Source of the DNA: JBCDCP01 sp039181495
Lineage (GTDB): Bacteria; Pseudomonadota; Alphaproteobacteria; Rhizobiales; Tepidamorphaceae
NCBI GenBank assembly: GCA_039181495.1
Contig: JBCDCP010000092.1
Location: 1 to 12,057 of the forward strand
Reading direction: 5' to 3'
Length of the DNA: 12,057 nt
In this document: positions 7,141 through 12,057 of the stretch, piece after piece
Layout: every line of letters begins with the position of its first letter
Position numbering within the stretch: position 1 is the first letter of the stretch
Notes under the pieces: generated by a model
Told to the model about the DNA's origin: nothing
What the model saw: only the letters and a program-made list of their open reading frames with translations
Databases searched by the model: none
Program-made: the position numbers and the translations under genes

Positions 7141-7854
7141 ATGAGACTGTCCACCCCCATCTATCGATTGAAGCGGCGCGCCAGACTTCTCGCCCGCAAA
7201 CAGAATCTGCCACTCCATCGATCGCTCGACGCCGTCGCTCAAAAGGAGGGGTTTCAGAGCTGGGCGCATTTGGCGGCGAGCGCGGCTTCGAGGCAGCCCG
7301 CGAACCGACTGCTGAATGATCTGCGGTCAGGTGATCTGGTGCTGCTCGGCGCGCGCCCGGGCCATGGCAAGACTATGCTTAGCGCGGAAATGGCAATCGA
7401 AGCGGCCAGACAAGGACGTCCGAGCTTTTTCTTCTCCCTGCAGGACAACCGCAGCGAACTGAGGGACAGATTTCGTGAACTGGGTGTCGATCCAGGGCGT
7501 GAATTGCCCACACTGCAACTCGATACCTCCGACGATATCGACGCCGCGTACATCATCGATAGGACCTCAGAGATTTCAGGCAATCCCTTTGTGGTGATCG
7601 ACTATCTCCAGGTGATCGGCGAGCAGAATGACTGGCAGTCGCTCGACAGACAACTTGTGGAGCTTAGAGCGCAGGCAAAGCGTACTGGAGCGGTAATTGT
7701 CGTGCTGTCACAGATCGATCGCGCGTTTGAGCCAGCAGGCAGCACAGTTCCGGACGTCGCGAATGTCCGGTGTGCCGATCAATTGGATCTTTCGGTGTTT
7801 GGTCACGCCTGCTTCTTGCACGAGGGTCAGATTGAACTCAGCGCGATTGCCTGA
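7141..7854 (+). CDS. DnaB/RecA-like P-loop ATPase with N-terminal helical domain (often named 'DNA helicase')
   Basis: This 237-residue protein is a single RecA-fold ATPase domain resembling the DnaB helicase core. Walker A is GARPGHGKT (70-78), Walker B is VVIDYLQVI (151-159, Asp154), VVLSQIDR (187-194) matches the DnaB SQ(L)-x-R motif, and the final VPDVANVR...CFLHEG matches DnaB motif H4 in outline. Where DnaB has its catalytic Glu (SLEM), this protein has Gln101 (FSLQD). It lacks the DnaB N-terminal oligomerisation domain. Instead residues 1-48 are basic helices (RLKRRARLLARK) and EGFQSWAHLAA, recalling the small domain in proteins annotated as 'glyoxalase superfamily'. It lies on the plus strand amid minus-strand genes, and its stop is one base from the convergent phosphatase stop. 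Homologues occur in Rhizobiales as far as I recall; function is unproven and helicase activity is doubtful. Confidence 0.85.
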   Translation: MRLSTPIYRLKRRARLLARKQNLPLHRSLDAVAQKEGFQSWAHLAASAASRQPANRLLNDLRSGDLVLLGARPGHGKTMLSAEMAIEAARQGRPSFFFSLQDNRSELRDRFRELGVDPGRELPTLQLDTSDDIDAAYIIDRTSEISGNPFVVIDYLQVIGEQNDWQSLDRQLVELRAQAKRTGAVIVVLSQIDRAFEPAGSTVPDVANVRCADQLDLSVFGHACFLHEGQIELSAIA

Positions 7855-7855
7855 G

Positions 7856-8485
7856 CTAGAGCCACTGATGCTCCCCATCAGCAAATAGCAGGATCCGGTC
7901 CTGATGCGGTGGCGCCTTGCCGAAGATACCGTCGGTGGTGCCCCGCGTCATGGCCAGCATGACTCGGATAACCCCGCCATGGGCAACCGCCACAGTGGTG
8001 CCTGTGATGGTCTCGGCCCACTTGCGGACACGCGTCGCCAGTTGCGCATAGCTTTCGCCACCGGGCGGAACGGCTTCCCAGCGATTGTCCTTGCGCGCGC
8101 GGTACCCGGCCGCATCGCGCCGTGCCACCTCATTGAGGTCGAAGCCCTCCCATTCGCCGAAGCTGACCTCCATCAGTGCAGGCTCAAGAACAACGTCATC
8201 GAGTGTCAGGCCAAGCGGATCGAGCACCAATGTCATTGTTTCACGCGTGCGAGACAGGGGGCTGGCCACCCAAGACGCTTTGGCAAACTCCGGGTGCTCA
8301 TCGATCAGCTGCTTGAGGCGACGGCCATTGCGGCGCGCCTGATCGCGGCCCAACCCGTTCAGAGGGATATCCCGCTGACCTTGCAGTTTACCGGTCTTGT
8401 TCCAGTCGGTCTGGCCATGCCGGATCAAAACCAGCGGGTGAGCGAGCTCAAGCAGCTCGACCGGCCTTGCATATTTGTCGGGCAG
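7856..8485 (-). CDS. Histidine phosphatase (phosphoglycerate mutase-like)
   Basis: This is a phosphoesterase of the histidine phosphatase superfamily. The phospho-accepting His is in LIRHGQTDWN. Also visible are GQRDIPLNGLG, the phosphate-binding Arg in SPLSRTRET, the acid motif FGEWEG, and the second His in VAVAHGGV. The substrate is unknown; such genes are often annotated gpmB or cobC-like without proof. The frame is open up to the fabI stop at 8504, but the only ATG/GTG/TTG is a TTG at 8426-8428 (190 residues), which removes the strand LVLIRHG that forms the start of the fold. A CTG at 8483-8485, 9 bases from GGAG (8495-8498), gives 209 residues and restores that strand, so I used it. It is downstream of fabI on the same strand, 18 bases from its stop with this start. 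Confidence 0.85.
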   Translation of the reverse strand: MPDKYARPVELLELAHPLVLIRHGQTDWNKTGKLQGQRDIPLNGLGRDQARRNGRRLKQLIDEHPEFAKASWVASPLSRTRETMTLVLDPLGLTLDDVVLEPALMEVSFGEWEGFDLNEVARRDAAGYRARKDNRWEAVPPGGESYAQLATRVRKWAETITGTTVAVAHGGVIRVMLAMTRGTTDGIFGKAPPHQDRILLFADGEHQWL

Positions 8486-8503
8486 GCAGTTGATCTCCGG
8501 GCC

Positions 8504-9343
8504 TCAGCGCCGATCGGGCGGCGTCATATCGGGAGCGTCGACCGACTTCATCCCAACGACGTGATAACCCGAATCCACGTGATGGATTTCACCGGTCACG
8601 CCGCGTCCCAGGTCTGAGAGCAGATAAAGGGCCGACGCGCCAACATCCTCGATCGAGACGTTGCGCTGCAATGGCGCATTGTACTCGTTCCATTTGAGAA
8701 TGTAGCGGAAGTCGCCGATGCCCGACGCGGCGAGTGTCTTGATCGGGCCGGCAGAGATGGCGTTGACCCGGATGCCCTGACCGCCAAGATCGACGGCGAG
8801 ATAACGGACGCTGGCTTCCAACGCTGCCTTAGCGACACCCATCACATTGTAATGCGGCATCACTTTCTCTGAGCCATAATAGGTCAGCGTGATCATCGAG
8901 CCGCCATTCTTCATCAGCTTTTCAGCCCGCTGCGCGATCGCGGTGAACGAATAGCACGAGATCAGCAATGACTGTGTGAAGTTGCCCTGAGTGGTCTCGA
9001 CATAGCGGCCGGTCAGCTCATCCTTGTCGGCAAACGCGATCGCATGGACGACAAAGTCGATGCTGCCCCACTGTTTCTCCAGCTCCGCGAACGCAGCATC
9101 AATTGAGGCTTCGTCGGTGACATCGCAGTTGCCGACCACAATCCCGCCGATCTCTTCGGCCAGAGGCGCGACGCGTTTGGCAAGCGCATCGCCCTGATAG
9201 GTGAAAGCGAGTTCAGCACCGGCATCCGCACAGGTCTTGGCGATACCCCAGGCGATCGATCGGTTATTGGCGAGCCCCATGATCAGGCCGCGTTTTCCGG
9301 CCATCAGCTGCGGCACAGCGTCAGGTGACGCAGTTTCAGCCAT
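8504..9343 (-). CDS. fabI: Enoyl-[acyl-carrier-protein] reductase (NADH), FabI
   Basis: This 279-residue enzyme is the final reductase of each fatty-acid elongation cycle and the target of triclosan and isoniazid-type inhibitors. The FabI version of the SDR fold is clear: MGLANNRSIAWGIA (22-35) for NADH, Tyr155, and the catalytic Tyr165/Lys172 in HYNVMGVAK; GPIKTLAASGI (199-209) is the substrate loop. Position 103 is Ala (HAIAF) where E. coli FabI has Gly93. The ATG at 9341-9343 was chosen because GAGG (9351-9354) lies 7 bases upstream. A TTG at 9370 would add nine residues that resemble no family member I know. The gene sits between the J-domain protein gene and the phosphatase, all on the minus strand. 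Confidence 0.97.
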   Translation of the reverse strand: MAETASPDAVPQLMAGKRGLIMGLANNRSIAWGIAKTCADAGAELAFTYQGDALAKRVAPLAEEIGGIVVGNCDVTDEASIDAAFAELEKQWGSIDFVVHAIAFADKDELTGRYVETTQGNFTQSLLISCYSFTAIAQRAEKLMKNGGSMITLTYYGSEKVMPHYNVMGVAKAALEASVRYLAVDLGGQGIRVNAISAGPIKTLAASGIGDFRYILKWNEYNAPLQRNVSIEDVGASALYLLSDLGRGVTGEIHHVDSGYHVVGMKSVDAPDMTPPDRR

Positions 9344-9473
9344 CACATTGCCTCGCTTCAGGAAATTCAACGGAATCAGATGGGACGAACCATCATGGCA
9401 TCGCCGCTAGGTAAACCACTGTGCGATGCCCTTCAAGTCACGTGCCTCACAGCAAGCGTAACAGAAGTCAGGC

Positions 9474-10442
9474 TCAGGCTTTTGCAGCCGCTTTGCGCCA
9501 GCGCTCCATCAGGGGAAGAAGCTCTTCCATGCGGTCTTCGGGGATGTTGACCTGCAGCGAGACCAGCACATCGCCGTGTCCGCTCTTGCCACCACTCTTG
9601 CGCGGCAACCCCTTGCCACGCACTCGGAAGGTGCTGCCGGTCTCAGCTTTGGGCGGGATCGTCAATTGAACACCGCCGCCGAGCACGGGCACGCGCACTT
9701 TGCCGCCCAGGATAATGTCGTCGAGCCCAACCGGGACCGTGACCCGAAGGTCATCGCCATCGATCGTAAAATCAGGATGCTGCTGGATCGTGATGGCGAC
9801 GATCACGTCCCTGGTCTGGCCGGTTCGCGGATCGCGGCTACCCTGTCCCTTCAGACGAACCTCAGACCCTTCACGTGTCCCGGGTGGGAGCTTGACCTTG
9901 ATCTTTCGCCCGTTGGGCAGCTGCACTTCTGTCTGTGCATCGACAACCAGAGCCTCCAGCGGCACGGAGGCGGTAACGCGTTCGGTTTCCGTGCCACCGA
10001 ACGGGCTGGTGCGCGCAAAGTCCTTCTGACTGAAGGCTGCCCCGCGCAGGCCGGACAACAGGTCATCGAACAGATCGCCTGAGTCCGGGCCGCCAGACGC
10101 GAAACCACCGTCGGCGCCAGTCGTTGTCCGGCTCCAGCGGAATGTTCCGCCTCGCGGATCAAATCCGCCGCCGCCCATCCCCGATCCAGGGCCGCCGAAA
10201 CCGGCAAACCGGGGTTTACCCTCGGCATCGATTTCGCCCCGGTCAAACTGAAGCTTCTTTTCTGAATCCGAGAGGATGTCGTGCGCCGAGCTTGCCTCAG
10301 CGAATTTGGCTTCGGCCGCCGCATCTCCGGCATTTGTGTCGGGATGATAGCGCTTGGCGAGCTTGCGATATGCGGATTTAATTTCCGCCGCGCTCGCATC
10401 CCGCTTTACGCCCAACACATCATAGGGGTCCCGCGCAGCCAT
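9474..10442 (-). CDS. DnaJ/CbpA-like co-chaperone without zinc finger
   Basis: This 322-residue Hsp40-type protein is expected to stimulate DnaK ATPase and deliver substrates. The N-terminal J domain (residues 5-70) has the HPD motif at 33-35 (RYHPDTN). A Gly-rich linker follows at about 80-120. From about 150 to 315 come the two DnaJ C-terminal beta-sandwich domains (LPNGRKIKVKLPPGTREGSEVRLKG, then LGGKVRVPVLGG and GKGLP). There is no CxxCxGxG zinc-finger repeat, so it is a type B, CbpA-like protein, not the true DnaJ. The ATG at 10440-10442 gives the usual MAARDPYDVLGV start, with GGAGGT (10454-10459) 11 bases upstream. A TTG at 10454 directly abuts that site and is rejected. It is encoded 130 bases upstream of fabI; that gap shows only the fabI ribosome binding site and no clear promoter. 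Confidence 0.95.
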   Translation of the reverse strand: MAARDPYDVLGVKRDASAAEIKSAYRKLAKRYHPDTNAGDAAAEAKFAEASSAHDILSDSEKKLQFDRGEIDAEGKPRFAGFGGPGSGMGGGGFDPRGGTFRWSRTTTGADGGFASGGPDSGDLFDDLLSGLRGAAFSQKDFARTSPFGGTETERVTASVPLEALVVDAQTEVQLPNGRKIKVKLPPGTREGSEVRLKGQGSRDPRTGQTRDVIVAITIQQHPDFTIDGDDLRVTVPVGLDDIILGGKVRVPVLGGGVQLTIPPKAETGSTFRVRGKGLPRKSGGKSGHGDVLVSLQVNIPEDRMEELLPLMERWRKAAAKA

Positions 10443-10485
10443 CGCGTGTCCCAACCTCCACCAAATCTCTCACATCCCAGGGGGT

Positions 10486-10508
10486 AACTGCCCAAAAAAT
10501 AGGCAGTT
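10486..10508. repeat. Short inverted repeat upstream of the dnaJ-like gene
   Basis: AACTGCC at 10486-10492 pairs with GGCAGTT at 10502-10508 around an A-rich 9-base loop. It lies between the lipoprotein stop and the dnaJ-like start, both on the minus strand. It could be a weak terminator for the lipoprotein gene or an operator; no strong T-run follows in either direction. The rest of this 152-base gap shows nothing clear. Confidence 0.3.
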
Positions 10509-10594
10509 TCATATGTGGCGCCTTGACCAGCCCGATTCAAGTGCAGCAGGTGAGGGGAACAAAATCAACCGGCAATGCGGGACCCGCGTTCAGC

Positions 10595-11053
10595 TCAGAG
10601 GGGTGATATCCGCCAGCCTTTGATGCCGACCGGGCAGGCTTCGGACAGTATCTCATCCGCATCATCTTCAGTCGCTGCCGTAATTGAGATGCGCCGGCAG
10701 CGGCGTCCATCACCGCCCGTTACAGTCGAGATTGGCGTCACCGTGCCCGTGACGCCAGCCCTCGAACTCTTCCACATGACGCGCTCGCCATCTTCGCTAC
10801 CGTGCAATGCCGTAATGACGGCCGAACGAAGCGATGGCCATGCGCGTTCACCGACAAACGACATCAGGTGGGGCGCTTCGATGTTTGACGGACTGGTGGA
10901 GGACGTTGTTAGCGGTGCTGACCGGTTCAAGAGATTGCCGCCGGGCAGAGAGCAGCCTGCAACCAGACCCGCAGTGATCGTGATCACCGCAAGCGACGTG
11001 GATTTTCCGCGGCCGATCCAGTCATCGCCCAATCGTGTGTGCCCGAAACGCAT
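10595..11053 (-). CDS. Surface lipoprotein, RT0821/Lpp0805-like
   Basis: This 152-residue predicted lipoprotein has a basic N-region, a hydrophobic segment (about 18-33) and a lipobox LVAGC with the acylated Cys at residue 34. It should therefore be anchored in an envelope membrane; Ser at +2 favours the outer membrane if E. coli rules apply. The C-terminal part has the pattern GVTGTVTP ... CRRISIT ... EACPVGIKGWRI, which I recognise from the RT0821/Lpp0805 surface protein group of alphaproteobacteria. Its role is unknown. The two Cys in this domain could pair. The ATG at 11051-11053 has AGGTG (11059-11063) five bases upstream. The frame is open further upstream to 11221, but that would overlap pdxH and bury the signal peptide. 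It is divergent from pdxH. Confidence 0.8.
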   Translation of the reverse strand: MRFGHTRLGDDWIGRGKSTSLAVITITAGLVAGCSLPGGNLLNRSAPLTTSSTSPSNIEAPHLMSFVGERAWPSLRSAVITALHGSEDGERVMWKSSRAGVTGTVTPISTVTGGDGRRCRRISITAATEDDADEILSEACPVGIKGWRISPL

Positions 11054-11160
11054 GGCAGCACCTTTCACAGTCAACTTTCCGCACCCCCTATCCCGCGCTA
11101 GAAACCATTCATGGCGGAATTGGGCCTGAACTGTCGCTTTTGCGGCAGATGGAGCAGTCG
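11054..11160. promoter_or_regulatory. Divergent promoter region between the lipoprotein gene and pdxH
   Basis: These 107 bases must carry both promoters. On the plus strand TTCACA (11064-11069), 18 bases, CTATCC (11088-11093) is a weak candidate for pdxH. On the minus strand a TTGACT lies only about 20 bases from the lipoprotein start and is too close to be a useful -35 box. Only the location is supported; the boxes are guesses. Confidence 0.3.
11151..11154 (+). promoter_or_regulatory. Ribosome binding site deciding the pdxH start
   Basis: GGAG at 11151-11154 is six bases before the ATG at 11161. The in-frame ATG at 11149 overlaps this site and has none of its own, and the GTG at 11035 lies inside the divergent lipoprotein gene. 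Confidence 0.6.
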
Positions 11161-11790
11161 ATGGTTGATGAAACCGAAACAATCTTAATGGAGTCTCAAT
11201 TCGAGACAGAAGACACCCCATTTGGCCTGTTTGGCGCGTGGTTTGCCGATGCAGAGCGTGCGGAAATCAATGATCCCAACGCAATGGCTCTGGCCACAGT
11301 CGATGAAAACGGGCTGCCAAATGTGCGCATGGTGCTGCTCAAGGGATGGGATGAAGCCGGCTTTGTCTTCTACACCAATCTCGAAAGTGTGAAGGGACGT
11401 GAGGTCTTGGCCAGCCGGAAGGCTGCAATTTGCATGCATTGGAAGTCACTGCGCCGGCAGGTGCGTCTTCGCGGTCCGGTCAGCCAGGTGACGGATGCAG
11501 AAGCCGATGAATACTACGGCTCGCGGCCACGCGGCAGCCGCATCGGCGCCTGGGCCTCGAAACAATCGCGCCCCTTGGAAGGGCGCTTTGCGTTAGAGAA
11601 AGCCGTGGCTGAATACACCGCCAAATATGCCGTCGGCAGCATACCGCGGCCCGAGCACTGGTCCGGCTTTCGCATCACACCCGTTGAGATCGAGTTCTGG
11701 CAGGACCGCAAGTTCCGGCTGCACGATCGTTTTCGGTTTTCCCGCGAGACCCCGGACGGTCCATGGCAGAAGACGCGTCTGTACCCGTGA
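11161..11790 (+). CDS. pdxH: Pyridoxamine/pyridoxine 5'-phosphate oxidase
   Basis: This 209-residue FMN enzyme oxidises PNP or PMP to pyridoxal 5'-phosphate, the last step of vitamin B6 synthesis and salvage. Family blocks in order are: DPNAMALATVDENG (38-51), RMVLLKGWDEAGFVFYTN (56-73, FMN site), HWKSLRRQVRLRG (93-105), SRPRGSRIGAWASKQS (121-136), and the C-terminal HWSGFRITPVEIEFW, RLHDRF and RLYP, with Arg187/His188 corresponding to the PLP-binding Arg-x-His region. Length is normal and the enzyme looks intact. It depends on FMN, whose pathway includes the ribB gene in this window, though the two are far apart. It reads away from the lipoprotein gene and is followed by a hairpin. Confidence 0.97.
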   Translation: MVDETETILMESQFETEDTPFGLFGAWFADAERAEINDPNAMALATVDENGLPNVRMVLLKGWDEAGFVFYTNLESVKGREVLASRKAAICMHWKSLRRQVRLRGPVSQVTDAEADEYYGSRPRGSRIGAWASKQSRPLEGRFALEKAVAEYTAKYAVGSIPRPEHWSGFRITPVEIEFWQDRKFRLHDRFRFSRETPDGPWQKTRLYP

Positions 11791-11795
11791 TTTGG

Positions 11796-11826
11796 TCCGA
11801 ATTGAGATGCATATCTGGAATTCGGA
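11796..11826. repeat. Hairpin just after pdxH
   Basis: TCCGAATT (11796-11803) and AATTCGGA (11819-11826) form a perfect 8-bp stem. Inside, AGAT/ATCT adds 4 bp around a GCAT loop. It begins five bases after the pdxH stop, in the place of a terminator, but no T-run follows. A second weaker pair, GGCAAA/TTTGCC at 11830-11835 and 11853-11858, comes next. It probably acts as an mRNA end or processing hairpin; this is inference. Confidence 0.45.
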
Positions 11827-11895
11827 AGCGGCAAACAAAGAAAACTGATATCTTTGCCAGCATTCAGGCTCTGAACCACGAGGTGATGTGAGGCC

Positions 11896-12057
11896 ATGAT
11901 GGACGAAACGATCCGTGATGAATTGGCCGATGCCGATAGCGAGGCACGCGCTGATGACACCGCCGGGGTCTGCCCATTCACCGGCGCCCGTGTTGGTGAC
12001 GCTCCTGATCCTACCCCCGCACAGGATGAAAGCCGCCCGACCATCATTCTGACGGGC
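11896..12057 (+). CDS. Short-chain dehydrogenase/reductase, N-terminal part (cut by window end)
   Basis: 54 codons are visible, open to the last base. The final residues TIILTG match the first beta strand and the beginning of the TGxxxGIG cofactor motif of SDR enzymes, so the rest of the gene should lie beyond the window. Before it is an unusual polar, acidic extension of about 48 residues that includes VCPFTGARVGD (25-35). Two adjacent ATGs are possible. GAGG at 11890-11893 is only 2 bases from the first (11896) but 5 from the second (11899), and a longer GAGGTGA at 11880-11886 sits 9 bases before the first. SDR genes next to pdxH are familiar in Rhizobiales. The SDR assignment rests on few residues plus this context. 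Confidence 0.65.
   Translation, partial: MMDETIRDELADADSEARADDTAGVCPFTGARVGDAPDPTPAQDESRPTIILTG

Noticed and set aside
7904..8617. A 237-codon plus-strand open frame opposite the phosphatase and fabI end
   Set aside because: It crosses two well-supported genes on the other strand and has no family motif.
10575..11129. A plus-strand open frame opposite the surface lipoprotein
   Set aside because: The minus-strand frame has a signal peptide, lipobox and family pattern; the plus-strand frame has none.

Overview
The window looks like chromosomal core DNA of a GC-rich alphaproteobacterium, most likely of the order Hyphomicrobiales (Rhizobiales). I infer this from gene content and order: pdxH opposite a surface lipoprotein, a J-domain chaperone, fabI, a histidine phosphatase, aroC and ribB, next to an HDAC-like gene, xseB, tlyA and a methyltransferase. 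The genus cannot be told by eye. I see no tRNA, rRNA, CRISPR array, insertion sequence, integrase or phage gene.

Left part (1-4605, all plus strand): an HSDL2-like short-chain dehydrogenase cut by the window edge; an HDAC-family deacetylase; xseB (exonuclease VII small subunit); tlyA (rRNA 2'-O-methyltransferase); a class I SAM methyltransferase with a long N-terminal extension; and a small two-helix membrane protein. Gaps from the first gene to the methyltransferase are short (20-55 bases), so these may be one transcription unit. The common theme is nucleic-acid and small-molecule housekeeping. The dxs gene often found between xseB and tlyA in relatives is absent.

Middle part (4611-7854): ribB and aroC form a minus-strand pair with aroC first. 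The ribB product has a C-terminal GTP-cyclohydrolase-II-like half that has lost all zinc cysteines (RibBX type). A plus-strand gene at 7141-7854 interrupts the minus-strand block. It encodes a small RecA/DnaB-like ATPase with a Trp-containing N-terminal helical domain and a Gln where DnaB-type enzymes have their catalytic Glu.

Right part (7856-12057): a minus-strand series of lipoprotein, DnaJ-like co-chaperone, fabI and histidine phosphatase. The phosphatase has no ordinary start codon in a sensible place. The lipoprotein is divergent from pdxH (plus strand), which is followed by a hairpin and the beginning of a second, unrelated short-chain dehydrogenase cut by the window end.

Two convergent gene pairs end almost on top of each other: 1 base apart near 7855 and 5 bases apart near 4608. 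Terminators there, if any, must lie inside coding sequence. Most of the window is ordinary conserved chromosome. The items most worth a second look are the ATPase at 7141-7854, the phosphatase start and the RibBX half-domain.
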